Source: Elymus sibiricus | Taxonomy: Eukaryota; Streptophyta; Magnoliopsida; Poales; Poaceae | NCBI GenBank assembly: GCA_039707655.1 | Contig: CM077667.1 | Location: 158,204,642-158,268,641 of the forward strand | Length of the DNA: 64,000 nucleotides | Direction of reading: 5' to 3' | Shown: positions 25,201 to 38,060 of the stretch, one piece after another | Numbering within the stretch: position 1 is the first letter of the stretch | How the letters are laid out: each line of letters opens with the position of its first letter | Translations under genes and position numbers: made by a program | Notes under the pieces: generated by a model | Database searches by the model: none | What the model was told of the DNA's origin: nothing | Seen by the model: the letters and a program-made list of their open reading frames with translations, nothing else

Positions 25201-25822
25201 TCGCGTACTTGTTGCCTGGGGCAAAAGTGCGACTTACACCAAAGCACAAACAAGCAAAAACAAGCAACACACAATCATGGTTCTATCAGAACCATCATAC
25301 GGACTCGACTTCGCATGGGGGATACACGACCTATCCTACCCTAGGGGTTCTCGGACTCAATAGTCGTGCTTGCTCTGTGTCTTGGAGAGGAGTCCGCTCA
25401 GTCTTCTGGGTCTTATTCAGGTGCCGCTATGTCTCTGGTTGTTGTTTGTCGAAACGATCCGGGTTGGGGCCTAGAGATTCTTCGACGACTTCGCACCTGG
25501 TGAGTTGACGATGAAGGTAATTCCTCATGGTTGTCATTGACAGGGTCTTCTGGTGTGTTCATAATCGTGACAATGCCTCCTTGTCTTCTGAGATGTCGAG
25601 GGTTCCGGGTAGGCAATCTTTTATGCAATGTCATTAACAAGGCATGGTAGAGTTATATCTAGTCGGTCACGTTGATGATATCATCGACACCAAGAGCAAG
25701 GGATGATGAGAACCGTTTTCCTGCTCACTACAGTGAGGCAGACCAAATGGCGAGATTCTCATCCACCGGTGGTTGCCGACACGACATCGAGAATGACAGG
25801 ATTGCTCTATTAGCGGTGCATA
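22291..25822 (-). other. Largely non-coding core of the LARD-like element
   Basis: About 3.5 kb without a credible gag, protease, RT or integrase frame on either strand. The 23.7-24.8 kb part is AT-rich and stop-dense. Short open frames (23349-23591 plus, 24934-25224 minus, 25413-25640 minus) carry no motif I recognise. Confidence 0.6.
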
Positions 25823-26092
25823 TCATGATCTTGCATATCTTATGCCTTGATCATCGTAGGCCAAGGTTGCATCAACCTGGGGCAGTGTTGATGGTGTCAC
25901 CATCTTTTCAGTCTTGATATCCTCATTCCTCGAGAAGGTATCTTCTGTTGGTAGCTCCTTGTCTAGCATCGCCAACTTGTGTCCAAGATATGTGGGCAAA
26001 TGTCTGGCAAGGTGGCTTCCTTCCGGGTTACCCACGAGGATTACAAGGAATCCAGTGGTCAGGGGCACAAGGGTAGTAGCGACCATTTGCAA
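25823..26092 (-). other. Small open frame at the gag position of the LARD-like element
   Basis: An 89-codon minus-strand frame (MQMVATTLVPLTTGFLVILV at its start) begins about 200 bp after the primer-binding site, where gag would start. It has a hydrophobic N-terminus and no zinc knuckle or capsid motif. It may be the remnant of a short gag start or pure chance. No function is proposed. Confidence 0.25.
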
Positions 26093-26284
26093 AGTTTTGA
26101 AAAAGTAGACGAGGAGAGTTAAGAGAAAGATGGTGGAAATGCTAAGGCAAAAGCCTTTGCTTCCTTTGAAAATTTAGGAGAGGTGAGAAATGTGGTAGCC
26201 TTTGCAAGTGTTTTGAAGGGTCTGGGGAAACAAGTTTGTCCTAACTAACGTCCATGCTAACTAAGGGCTTCCTACAGTCAGGAT

Positions 26285-26297
26285 GGCTCTGGTACCA
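26285..26297 (-). other. tRNA-iMet primer-binding site of the LARD-like element
   Basis: The minus strand reads TGGTACCAGAGCC, one change from the canonical TGGTATCAGAGCC. It lies 4 bp beyond an LTR end reading ...GGTCCCCACA. It sets the inner boundary of the 5' LTR at about 26302, which the lower-coordinate LTR lacks. Confidence 0.8.
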
Positions 26298-26301
26298 GCT
26301 C

Positions 26302-29300
26302 TGTGGGGACCACGACTCATAAGTCGTGATCACCGAATGTACGTGCACAGTGATCCCAGAGATCAATGCTCACTGAACACACAGAAACTAAATAACAAGA
26401 GTCTTACATCCATTACGTACCATTTTACTCAAATATGGCCTTTAAGGCCTAGTCTTCATATACTTGCAGCAGAATCTTCAACGATAGCATGAACCCATGC
26501 CATCTGCCTTAACCCTACAGACATTCTGACTGGGAAGCGTCCTAGCTTGCATGTCCGTCACCAAGATAATCTTCAGCATAACCTGGTCTTTCATGCCTGG
26601 CCAATAAAATAACCAGTGGCAAGCCAATGAGTACTTATAATGTACTCGCAAGCAACCCATGTTTGGAACAAGGTTTAACGGAGCATGATATAGCACTAAG
26701 TAGGTAATTTTTGCAGAAAGCTAATTTTAAGTGCAATGATATGATCAAGTAACCTTAAGAAAACAAGCTTCAACTATTGACAGGTATTCATGTGAACAAA
26801 TCTCAGTTATCATCATAAGCAGGGGTTGAACATCTCGTGTTCATCATCATGCCAAGTCATCGGACTTAGCTCAAGTATCACCTTTATCACCAACACACAC
26901 ACACACCAGTTTGTGACAACATTTGGACGTAGCACAAGAGCGGTCATCCAACTGTCCTTGACCATGGACACGGCTATTCGAATAGTTTTACACTCTGCAG
27001 AGGTTGCACACTTTACCCACAAGACTCGGGGAACTTCCGTGTCATCCACGACTCGCGGTATATTACATACCCGAGGTAAGCACCCGAACATTGCCTTTCC
27101 CCTAGCGATACTAAACAAAGAGTCCACTCGTTGGTGACATCCCTCATGATATACATCACACGTATCATCCATGAGGGCACACAACGGTGTGCCCGGTGCC
27201 TGTGAACACAGCGCATGATCGTCCATTCCGGTACGACCCCGTATCGAGAGTGACCACTTCACTCCCGCCACTAGTAATGCGGGCTCTATGCTAGTACCCA
27301 CCAAGGTAATCAACAAAGCCCCTTCCCATATAGGGGTAGAGTGGTTGTACATGTAAGGTTGGAATAACGGTCGCAACTTACACCAATCCGTTTTCGAAAA
27401 CCACACACACTCACTTGCTCCAGTACACCACTTCTTTATCAAGTGGCTACCTAGCTCATCATCATCTCCCTCGGGCATTAGTGGCACCCGATAGGGTTTT
27501 CGAAAAGCCTTTGAAATCATTTTGTTTCCATCACCATGCATATTCCCGATCCCACTTGCGTAGCAACTACTAGCAACCTAGCTACTCCCACCCACACAAC
27601 CCTCATAAGGATGGTAGGGTCATACACGATGCAAGTATCAACGGTAAAGTGTCGGAGGCATCCCACCGAAGGGGGAACACCATATCCACATGATCAATTC
27701 ATCGAAACAGATAGTGCTATATGACATGCATGAAAAAGCTTCTTAACATGGTCAAAGGGTTGCTTGCCTGGCTTAGCAACGTCTTCGAGGTCTTCACACG
27801 CTTCTCGTCCAACTCCGAGCACTTCGTCTATTTCGTCAACTATCGCCGAAAACAACCGCAATAAGCAACACAACAAGCAGAAAATAAAAGTGCTCTATAA
27901 ATAGGAGATTTATTTTCCTTGGACACCTCTGGTCACAAGAAAAATAACCAAGGAGGTTTTATTGGACCTGGATCAAGGGAGATTTTTGAATGGGGAAAAT
28001 GAATGAAATGATGATCCTATTAGAAGTCTACAGAAAATGTTTTTATAAAAATGGGTGAATGCACCTATTAAATAGGGCATGAATTTAGAAGCTTTTAGGA
28101 ATTGGTTCTACTGGGTATGGAGTTGGTATGAATATTCTAGGGATTTGCAAAGTGGGTCATATATGAAGAAATGGTCCAATAATTGACTTAGCAGAATAGG
28201 TCTAAGGAAAAATGTATCCTAAGGCATGATTTTATATGCACCTAGGAATTTGAATCACTGCATTTGGAGCTATAATGAATGCCCTAGGGATTTTATAAAG
28301 TGGCCTCTAATAGTTCAAATTGGAATTTAAATTTGAACAGCACAAAATCTTGTGGTAGAAAAATATGGAAGTGGCACCAGTAAATAGGTGGAATTTTTAG
28401 GAGGATGTAGAAATTTGAATCATCAAATTTGGAAGCCATATGAATTTACTATGGATTTTACAAATGTGTGGAGAAATAGAAAAAAATGGAAAAAGGGAAT
28501 ATACCCTTTGGGTTATACCGCGCACAGTGCGCAGAGCCGGAGTTGGGCCGGCCCAGTGGCTCGGCCTCGCGGAGGAACGGCCACGCCGGTTGCGTACTCC
28601 AGGGAGTACGTCTTCTCGGCGGGGAGACGCCTTCAGCGGAAGGCGCGGCCACTTAAACGGGGGGGCCCGGGCCTTAGAGGCTGACCGGCGGGCCCCGCTG
28701 GCAGGGTCTCCCTTCTCCTCCCGCCAGCATAGGGGAGGACAGAGGAGCCCGACCGAGCGCCGGCCGGCGCCCGCCCCGATGGCTCCGGCCACCTCCGGCG
28801 GCGCCCCGGCCACCGGTGAGATCGGGGCGAAGGGCCGCATCCCCTGGGGGTCCTTTCCTTCGCCGGGAAGTGCCAGTTCGAGCGCGGCCTTACCCGCGGC
28901 GGATTCCGGCGAGGACGGCCATGGAGCTCGGTGTTCCGGCCATCGAAGGAGGAAATGATGAGCGAGGGAGGGTGGTGGTGGAGCTAGAGTTGCCCTGGCA
29001 GCATTTTTAGGAGAGGAGAGGGCCTGACCCAGGTGAATTTTGCCGGGGCCGAGGTGGTGCCATGGCGGCCATGGGAAGGGTTGGAGGGTAAGGGAGGACG
29101 AGGGGGCCGATCCAGGAGGGGTCTAGGAGGGAGTGAGAGCTAGAGGGGATAAGTGGGGGGCTCGGGGGAAGGTCAATGCAGGAGGGCGACGAAGGGAGAG
29201 CTCGGGTGCGCCTTGGATGCGCCTTGGGTGCGGCGAGCGCGCGCGCTAGAGGGGTTTTGGAGGTTTGCACGCGTCGGGGAGGGGCGTGTGAGGTCAAGGG

Positions 29301-30293
29301 GAGATGCCCGGCGTGCTGGGGCACTCTGTCGCTGCCGGACGCGATCTACAGGACAACGGCAAGCAACAGAGCACCGTTTCTGCATGCTGGCTGCGTGGTC
29401 ACCACGCCAAAGCTTGTCCATGTTGGCTTTTTGGTTGGCCAAAGGTGTCTAGCGTGTGAGGCACGCATGGTAAAGCTGTTTGGAGAGGTTTGGTCCCGTA
29501 TGAAGCTGGTTGGAATTGGTTTCTACTGAGAGTAAGTTTGCAGCAGCAAAATAGGGGCTTAGAAAAAGGGTTTTTACTAGAGTGCTTAAGAGGTTAAATG
29601 TTGTCTGGGTGGCTTAGGTATGGGAGGACTACAAGTACACCAAATTGCAGCTCAGGGAGAGGAGTCTATAGGGTACTTGTAGTTCAAGACCACAATTTCT
29701 GCCAAAAACTAGTTTTAGAGGTACTGCTCATATTTTCCACATGAGCATGCCATATTTGGGTTTGCAAATGTGCATTAACATGCCATAGGTGTTGTGGTAA
29801 AACTTGGGGGCAGTTGCATGCATACAAAAATGGGAGAGAGGAAGAAAGGGCATGCCAAGGCTGTCCAAACAGTAAAAATAAGGGGGTTTACCCACCAATA
29901 ATTGAGCTGAGGCCCAGGATTTCTTACTGGAGGTTCCAAATAAATCTTTTGGGACAAAACAATCCACCCAATTTGAGGACTTCTAGTACAAACCTCAATT
30001 CAGGGGTTTCTAAAAACCTAAATTAAATAAATACTTTTTGGCCAAAATAATATTTGATAAAAATAGTTTTAGGTCCTATACACATGGCATGATCATTGGA
30101 CCAGAGTTGGGATCAAGGAAAAGAGTTCTTGAGGGTAGGAGGGAGTTTTATGAATATAGAGCACTAGCAAGCAATCAAACAAGCAAGCAAATAGCACACA
30201 AGCCAAGCATTCGTATGCACCCAAAAAGTTTTAATTGGCCCTAATTTTTGATTCATGTTAACTAAGTCATGAGGCAAATCACAGGGTGTGACA
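26302..30293 (-). repeat. 5' LTR of the LARD-like element, internally deleted
   Basis: It matches 17639-22119 closely and extends about 316 bp further to the primer-binding site. Compared with the other LTR it lacks about 800 bp; the break is at about 29932 (actgg|aggttcc). It contains a 242-codon frame (26813-27541) corresponding to the 222-codon frame of the other LTR. It ends cleanly at 30293 with ggtgtgaca on the plus strand. Confidence 0.85.
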
Positions 30294-31408
30294 CCTGCAG
30301 GCTTGTGGGCCCCCTGGAGCTCCACCGACCTCAATTCCAACTCTATATATTCCTATTCGGGGAGAAAAAAATAGAGGAGAAGAGTTCATCGCGTTTTACG
30401 ATACGAAGCCGCCGCCACCTCCTGTTCTTCCTCGGGAGGGCCGATCTGGAGTCTATTTTGGGCTCCGGAGAGGGGAAATCGACGCCGCATCATCACCAAC
30501 CATCCTTCATCACCAATTTCATGATGCTCTCCGCTGTTCGTGAGTAATCCCATCGTAGGCTTGCTGGACGATGATGGGTTGGATGAGATTTACCATGTAA
30601 TCGAGTTAGTTTGGTTAGGGTTTGATCCCTAGTATCCATTATGTTCTGAGATTGATGTTGCTATGACTTTGCTATGCTTAATGCTTGTCACTAGGGCCCG
30701 AGTGCCATGATTTCAGATCTGAACCTATTATGTTTTCATGAATATATATGGGTTCTTGATCCTATCTTGCAAGTTGTAGACACCTATTACGAGTTATGAT
30801 CTGCATCCCCAGGGTGACAATAACTGGGATTCTTTTCGGTGATTATCGTAGTTTGAGGAGTTCATGTATTCACTAAGTGCTAATGCTTTGGTCCGGTTCT
30901 CTATTAAAAGGAGGCCTTAATATCCCTTAGTTTCCATTAGGACCCCGCTGCCACGGGAGGGTAGGACAAAAGATGCCATGCAAGTTCTTTTCCATAAGCA
31001 CGTATGACTATATATGGAATACATGCCTACATTACATTGATGAATTGGAGCTAGTTCTGTGTCACCCTATGTTATAACCGCTGCATGATGAATGCCATCC
31101 GACATAATTATCCATTGCCTACGAGCTCTTCACATATTGATCTTTGCTAAGTTACTTTTCCGTTGCCACTATTATGATTGCTACAAAACTGCTACTGTCA
31201 CTTTTGCCATTGTTGCCGTTACTTCCATACTACTTTGCTACTGAATACTTTGCTGTAGATATTAAGTCTTGCAGATGTGGTTGAATTGACAACTCAGCTG
31301 CTAATACTCGAGAATATTCTTTGGCTCCCCTTGTGTCGAATCAATAAATTTGGGTTGAATACTCTACCCTCAAAAACTGTTGCGATCCCCTATACTTGTG
31401 GGTTATCA
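30294..31408 (+). repeat. 5' LTR of the WHAM-like element, 5'-truncated
   Basis: It aligns with 38345-39473 and ends ...ttgtgggttatca. The part equivalent to 38075-38344 is missing. An intact tctatata box lies near 30341. Confidence 0.9.
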
Positions 31409-31420
31409 AGACCTTTTTTC

Positions 31421-31432
31421 TGGCGCCGTTGC
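31421..31432 (+). other. Primer-binding site of the WHAM-like element (tRNA-Asp type)
   Basis: tggcgccgttgc lies 12 bp past the LTR end, matching the TGGCGCCGTTGC site usual for Athila-clade elements. Confidence 0.75.
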
Positions 31433-31462
31433 AGGGGAGCATAGCTCTATTCTCTGAGTCAC

Positions 31463-34242
31463 TTGGGATTTATATCTGTTGATCACTATGAAGAATCTGA
31501 AAGGGTTCCAAAAACCAAGATCTATCCCTCTACTACGAGGGGAGGTAAGGAACTGCCATCTAGCTTTGCACTTGATTCACCTTCTGTTATGAGTAAACTT
31601 GCGACACCACCACCTACTATTAATTCTGATATGTCGCAAGTAGTTAATGATTCCACTTCTGCTATGCATGATGCTTATGATGATACTTTGTTTGATAATA
31701 CCGTGCCACTGGGTGAATTTCTTGATGAACAAATTGCTAGAGTCAATGCTGAAACTGATGATATTTCTGAAACTGATGAAATTATTGAAATTGAACATTA
31801 TGAGACACCTGTTAGACCTAGCTCTCCTAGATATGAATTGCCTAATATACCTAAGGGTTATGTTATGGAAGGAGAGGTAGCTAGGGACTTTCTTGCTTGT
31901 AAGGATGGAGATGATCTTGAGAAATTGCTATGCAAGTGGAAGGAAAAATCTTTGAATGCTAGAATGAAATATGATCCTAAGTTTGCTACTTCACCTATCT
32001 TTGTTACTGATAAGGATTATGAATTCTCTGTCGATCCTGAGTTAATTAATTGGTTGAATCTGATCCTTTCTATGGTTATGAATCTGAAACTGTTGTGGCA
32101 CATCTTACTAAATTGAATGATATAGCCACCCTATTTACTCATGAGGAAAAAATTCGTTATTACTATATTCTTAAGTTGTTTCCTTTCTCATTAAAGGGTG
32201 ATGCTAAGATATGGTTTAATTCTCTTGCTCCTGGTTGTGTGCGTAGTCCCCAGGATATGATATATTACTTCTCTGAAAAGTATTTTCCTGCCCATAAGAA
32301 ACAAGCTGCCTTGCAGGAAATATTTAACTTTGTGCAAATTGAAGAAGAGAGTCTCCCACAAGCTTGGGGGAGGCTTCTCCAATTACTTAATGCTTTGCCT
32401 GATCATCCTCTCAAGAAAAACGAAATACTTGATATCTTTTATAATGGACTAACCGATGCTTCTAGGAACCACCTAGATAGTTGTGCTGGTTGTATTTTCA
32501 GGGAACGAACTGTTGAACAAGCTGAACTACTATTGAATAGTATATTGAGCAATGATAATGATTGGACTATTCCCGAACCACCTCCAAAGCCAACTCCAAA
32601 GAAAAGAGGTATTCTATTTCTCAGTCCTGAAGATATGCAAGAGGCAAAGAAATCTATGAAAGAAAAAGGTATTAAAGCTGAAGATGTTAAGAATCTACCA
32701 CCTATTGAAGAAATACATGGTCTTGATAACCCGATACAGGTAGTAGAGGTAAATTCTCTCCGTAGATTTGATGAAGGTGATATTCCTTATAATAAATCTG
32801 CTAGCCAGTGCTTGAATGAGTTTGATAACTTTATTATTAAGCAAGAAAATTTCAATGCTTATGTTAGTAGACAATTGAAACATAATGCTTACATGCTTGA
32901 TTGCTTAGGTGATTATATGAGTAGAACTATCAATGATCTTAAGCTTATTAGTAAACATGCTTCCATGGTAACTACTCAAGTAGAACAAGTACTTAAGGCA
33001 CAAAATGATTTGCTTAATGAGTTGAATGGTAAGAACAATGATCATTCTGTTAGAGTTGTGACCAGAGGTGGTAAAATGACTCAGGAACCTTTGTATCCTG
33101 AGGGCCATCCTAAGAGAATTGAGCAAGATTCTCAGAGAATTAATACTGACGCACCTAGTCGTCCCAGTAATAAAAGGAAAAAGAATGACGATAGGACTTT
33201 GCATGCTGCTAGTGAACCTGTTATAGATTCACATGAAAACCCAAATGATATTTCTATTTTTGATGCTGAGACACAATCTGGTAATGAACATGAGCCTAGT
33301 GATAATATTAATGATGATGTTCATGTTGATGCTCAACCTAGTAATGATAACGATGTGGAGATTGAACCTGCTGTCGATCTTGATAACCCACAACCTAAGA
33401 ATAAAAGATATTACAAAAGAGACTTTGTTGCTAGAAATCATGGTAAAGAAAGAGAACCTTGGGTTCAGAAACCCATGCCCTTTCCTCCTAAGCCATCCAG
33501 GAAAAAGGATGATGAGGATTTTGAGCGCTTTGTTGAAATGCTTAGACCTATCTTTTTACGTATGCGCTTGACTGATATTCTGAAAATGTCTCCTTATGCT
33601 AAGTATATGAAACATATTATGACAAATAAAAGAAAGATACCGGAAGCTGAGATTTCCACCATGCTTGCTAATTATACCTTTAAGAGTAGAATACCAAAGA
33701 AACTAGGAGATCCTGGAGTACCTACTATACCATGCTCTATTAAAAGAAACTATGTTAAAACTGCTTTATGTGACCTTGGAGTTGGTGTTAGTGTTATGCC
33801 TTTCTCTTTGTATCGTAGACTTGATTTGAATAACTTGACACCTACTGAAATCTCTTTGCAAATGGCTGATAAATCAACTGCTTTACCCATCGGTATTTGT
33901 GAGGATGTGCCTGTCGTAGTTGCAAATGTTACTATCCTAACGGACTTTGTTATTCTTGATATTCCCAAGGACGACAGTATGTCGATCATCCTTGGTAGAC
34001 CCTTTTTGAATACTGCAGGGGCTGTTATTGATTGCAACAAAGGCAATGTCACTTTTCATGTTAATGCTAATGAGCATACGGTACACTTTCCGAAGAAACA
34101 ACCTCAAGTTCATAGTATCAACTCCATTGAAAAAAATTCAACGATTATTATTGGAGATTTTGAATTCCCTCTCCCTACTGCCAAGAAGAAATATGATATA
34201 CTTATTGTTGGGGACATGCATATCCCCATTGAGGTAACCTAG
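31463..34242 (+). pseudogene. Athila-type gag and aspartic protease, split by one frameshift
   Basis: The first block (31463-32116) has an acidic N-terminus and ends out of frame. A one-base change near 32045-32052 moves coding into the frame that runs uninterrupted to 34242. The second block has the Retrotrans_gag domain at residues ~25-140 (TKLNDIATLFTHEEKIRYYY, LKGDAKIWFNSL, GLTDASRNHLDSCAG). A long Asn/Asp-rich linker follows. The retropepsin-like domain is at residues ~545-690, with TALCDLGVGVSVMPFSLYRR and IILGRPFLNTAGAVID. Athila proteases usually read D-L-G-A; here D-L-G-V. No ATG opens the first block, where the frame starts at a TTG, so the true start was lost or lies at an out-of-frame ATG near 31488. 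Apart from the shift it is well preserved. Confidence 0.85.
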
Positions 34243-35032
34243 TGTTATTCGAAAATTCTCCGGTTCCGTGTCATTCGAAAAAAAAATTGTCAATAAGACT
34301 TGATCAACCTTATTGATGGATTCTTTTTTATGAGCATGAGATGGATGAATTTAGGAGGCACAACCTTCTGTACCCAACTTTTATTTTCTGTTCTTTAGAT
34401 TTAATTAAGTAAAAATGCTATTATTTTTCTGTTTTCTGATTTATCCATGCAATAAAAAATGACCTAAAAATAAAAGTTCTCCAAATGCCCTGAAAATGTA
34501 GTATGATTTTTTCTGGAATATTTAAGAATTTTTGGCACTGAGAACACATCAGGGGCCTGCACCAGTGGGCCACAAGCCTACAGGGCGCGCCCACCCCCTG
34601 GGCGTGCCCCCCTGGCTTGTGGGTCCCACGTAGGCCCCCCCTCACTTATTCTAGCACCCATCCACTTCGTCTTCCTCCAGAAAAAATCCCACCATTGCTC
34701 AAACCCGTGTTCTAGCTCATTTTGCTGCCATTTTCGATCTCCTTGTGCAAAGCTCCATTTGCAAAACTGTTTCGGGGGATTGTTCTTCGGTATGTGACTC
34801 CTCCAATGCTCCAATTAGTTTTTGTTCTAGTGCTTTATATATTGCAAATTTTTGCTGCTGTGGTAACCTTGTTCTTGAGCTTGCATGTCAAATTTATATA
34901 GTCCCAAGTAGTTTTGTTGCATGATATAGCCTCTAGGCACTTGTGGGAGTAGTTGCTATAAGTTTTATTGAGTTTTGTTCACCACTATTGTGAGTCACTA
35001 AAAATTTCAGAAATTTTTCAGAGAAAGAAAGA
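34243..35032 (+). other. Spacer between gag-protease and Athila ORF1, LTR-like composition
   Basis: Non-coding. Its part at 34460-34640 (aaataaaagttctccaaatg, then ccacaagcc and cttgtgggtccc) resembles the 38205-38370 stretch of the element's own LTR. It may have been acquired by template switching during reverse transcription. Short minus-strand frames here are chance. Confidence 0.5.
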
Positions 35033-36043
35033 TGTTGAGGAGAATATACCAAGGTGGTTCCTCGAGCAAGAAGACCCCGAGACTTGCGATACGTGAGCCC
35101 GACTTTGAAACACCAAGGGAAGCTCAAGTGCGGCCTTGTGAATGGCCGTCAGATCAATTCATGGTTCATGCAGGTTTCGAGGAAGAATTTTCTTGCTAGC
35201 CTTGAAGATTTCGTTTCAGACCAATGCAAGCAATATTATCAACTCACTGATTCCTTCGTGCGGAGGTTTGAATTTTCATCCAGGCGTAATACGCATTCTG
35301 TTCTATTTAATCTTTATGATAAATCTTATACTATGGACCTAGAAGATTTTAACCGTGCATGCAAAATTCCATAATGGGGCAGACATAGTGATCCACACAA
35401 AAATGAATATAATGATTTTCTTGCTAGCATCACCGTGGGACAAACTAGAAACATTACACAGGCTACCTTGGGGAGCATTCACTTTCCTGCTATACATTAT
35501 TTTGCTCTCTTCATAGGTAGATGTATTAATGGTAAACATGATAATAGCCACCTTTGTGTACCTGATCTTAGTATTCTTAAGAGTGCGGTAATGGGTGACA
35601 GACGATATAACTTGGGAGCTATTATCGCTAGGAGGCTACATAAAAATGCTAAGGAAGGAGATTTCTTTGGTGGGATTTATGCCACTCGGGTAGCTAATTA
35701 CCTTGGGGTACCCATAAAGGAGAATGATATTGAGTTACCACCTGCTTTTCTTGATTATGAGGCTATGGTGCGCTACCAGTTTCTTGAGAGGAACGAACAG
35801 TCCTTCCTGTACCGATTAATTTTTGACAGACAGCATGCTGTCCATATTACCCTTCCTGCCCCTGCCTTCTTTAACTTTCAGGAAAAACGGAGACACTTTA
35901 TAACCAGAGAGGAGGCAAACGAGTATGAGAGAGAGGCGGAAGCCGCTCACCTCCGAGCTGCAGCCGTTCAGGCGATAGCCGCCGTAGCTCAGTACAACCC
36001 CAACTATGACTTTGGATATTATCCGGGCCAGCCATGGCCGTAG
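35033..36043 (+). pseudogene. Athila ORF1-family protein (PF03078 type), broken
   Basis: Coding starts at ATG 35033 (MLRRIYQGGSSSKKTPRLA) and runs to about 35195. It shifts frame into LEDFVSDQCKQYYQ and TDSFVRRFEFSSRRNTHSV, meets a TAA at about 35372-35374, and continues in the same frame through IHYFALFIGRCINGKH, DRRYNLGAIIARRLH and FGGIYATRVANYLGVPI to a stop at 36043. The sequence belongs to the Athila retrotransposon ORF1 family found between gag-pol and the 3' LTR of many grass Athila elements. Its role is unknown, and the position has been called env-like in Athila. The C-terminus is Ala/Tyr/Pro-rich. One frameshift and one nonsense change break it. Confidence 0.82.
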
Positions 36044-38060
36044 ACCAACTTAGGCCAAAAGCCTAAGCTTGGGGGAGTACGTATTTCTCACCGACATTAC
36101 ATTCATGTTCGCACACTCATCTTAGTAGTCGGTGCTTATACTTCTTCATTGTACCATCCATGGTAGTTTATTTCTTCTTTTCGCTTTCTTCTTGTGTGTT
36201 TAATTAACCTTGAGAAAAATCCAAAAAAAATTAGTTCTAGCTTTACCTTTCAGTTTGTTTAGTTGTTTCATTAAAAGAAAACCCAAAAAGATTTCTCGTT
36301 CTTCTTTTGCTTGTTGGGAGCTTTCCCGTGTAAATAGTTTTTCTCGTTCTTGTTTTGAAATTTCTTTTCTTTGGGTCGTAAGGAGAAGGCCACAATGAAA
36401 ATGCTGAGTGGCTCTCATATGCATTATTGTTTATCCATCAGAGAGCCCATATTACCTTGCCTTCTCCTTTGAGTTATTGTTTGCAGATTCCAGCTTAGTC
36501 CAATGCACGTGCACTCTTATTATTATTCACACCGTTCTGTCGTGCAAGTGAAAGGCAATAATGACGATATATGATGAAGTGATTGAGATGGAGAAAAGCT
36601 GGTACGAACTCGACCTATTTTGTTTTTGTAAATATGATTAGCTCATCGTTCTGGATTCAGCTCATTATGGATGAAACATGTTTGCAATGACAATTAGAGA
36701 TTATAGTTACTCATGCCATGCTTAATTAGCTAAGAGTGTATAATGGTTTGTCTTGAGTGCCAACATGTATTTTAAAATGGTTGTGATGTAGTATGATAAG
36801 ATGGTATCCTCCTCTGAATGATTCAAGTGGCTTGACTTGGCACATGTTCACGCATGTAGTTGAAACAAAATCAACATAGCCTCCACGATGTTTATGTTCA
36901 TGGTGATTTATATCCTACTCATGCTTGCATTCAATGTTGGTTAATCTCAATGCATGTTTATGACTGTTGTCGCTCTCTAGTTGGTCGCTTCCCAGTCTCT
37001 TGCTAGCCTTCACCTGTACTAAGAGGGAATACTGCTTGTGCATCCATTTCCATAAACCCAAAGTTGTTCCATATGAGTCCACCATACCTACCTATATGCG
37101 GTATTTACCTGCCGTTCCAAGTAAATTTGCATGTGCCAAACTCTAAACCTTCAAATAATCTTCTGTTTTGTATGCCCGAATCGCTCATGTAGTGACTAGG
37201 GGCTGTCAGTATCTTCCATGCTAGGTGGGTTATTCTCACGATACGTGTTGATTCACTATCATTCACGAGAAAGTGGCTGGTATTCGGGATGCCCAGTTCC
37301 ATGCTCAAAAATCAAATCAAATTATAATGAAACAAAACTCCCCCAGGACTATTGTTTGTATGGACGGTACCCGTGGATTCGGCTCGCCGTGGAGTGTGAT
37401 TGATTGGTGGAGGGGGAGTAAAAACTTTACTTCCTACAATGTATCTAGCATGGAAGATACCGAGATCTCTTGGTTGTTATGTTGACAATGAAAGCATGCC
37501 GCTCAAAATTATTATCCATCCCTGTTTTAGAAACTCGAGCTCTGGCACCTCTGTAAATCAATGCTTCCCTCTGCGAAGGGCCTATCTATTTTACTTTATT
37601 GTTGAGTCATCCTCCTCTTATAAAAAGCACCAGTTAGAGAGCACCACCGTCATTCATATGCTTTGTTATTAATTGATATTAAGTATGATTGTGACTGGAT
37701 CTCTTTTACCATGAATTACAATGTCTAGTCAGTCCTTGTTCCTTAGAGGTGCTCTGCATTTATGTTTTGCGGTCTCAGAAAGGGCTAGCGAGATACCATT
37801 ATATCATATTGTATCTTGATTGTTTTGATAAAACTGTTGTCATCCGAGATTTATTATTATGGCTCGCTAGTTGATTATGCCATTGATATGAGTAAATGTG
37901 AGACCTAAATGTTATTGTGAATGTGGTTAGTCTATAATCTTTGCTGAAAATCTGAACATCAGTTAGACATATTTACAACAAGATCAAACAGAGTTTGTAA
38001 AAGTTTTTCTTATTCACTTTCAGTTTGTCAACTGAATTGCTTGAGGACAAGCAATGGGTT
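36044..38060 (+). other. Non-coding 3' internal region of the WHAM-like element, with an upstream PPT copy
   Basis: Two kilobases without coding potential. Just after the ORF1 stop, aagcttgggggagtac (about 36065) repeats the motif aagcttgggggagttg that directly precedes the 3' LTR (38061). The region therefore begins and ends with a PPT-like tract. Confidence 0.6.

Larger units (their letters stand above)
17639..30293 (-). mobile_element. Long-LTR, LARD-like Gypsy element in minus orientation, nested in the WHAM-like LTR
   Basis: Two direct repeats (17639-22119 and 26302-30293) are LTRs of about 4.8 kb. The lower-coordinate copy lacks the terminal ~316 bp and the upper copy has an ~800-bp internal deletion. 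On the minus strand the LTR starts TGTCACACC. A tRNA-iMet primer-binding site lies at 26285-26297 and a polypurine tract at 22120-22137, so the internal region is only about 4.2 kb. It shows just an unassigned 88-90-residue frame and a chromodomain-like pol end. Very long LTRs with an almost non-coding core define LARDs. The chromodomain suggests descent from a chromovirus (Tekay-like) Gypsy. The right end abuts the WHAM-like LTR and the left end abuts the Fatima-like antisense ORF, with no shared TSD. Confidence 0.8.

Noticed and set aside
17639..30293. LARD ends first placed at tggcaagcc (17639 and 26618) because both copies share that start and show TG...CA
   Set aside because: A tRNA-iMet primer-binding site at 26285-26297 shows that the LTR extends to about 26302. 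The shared edge is a truncation of one LTR, not the element end.
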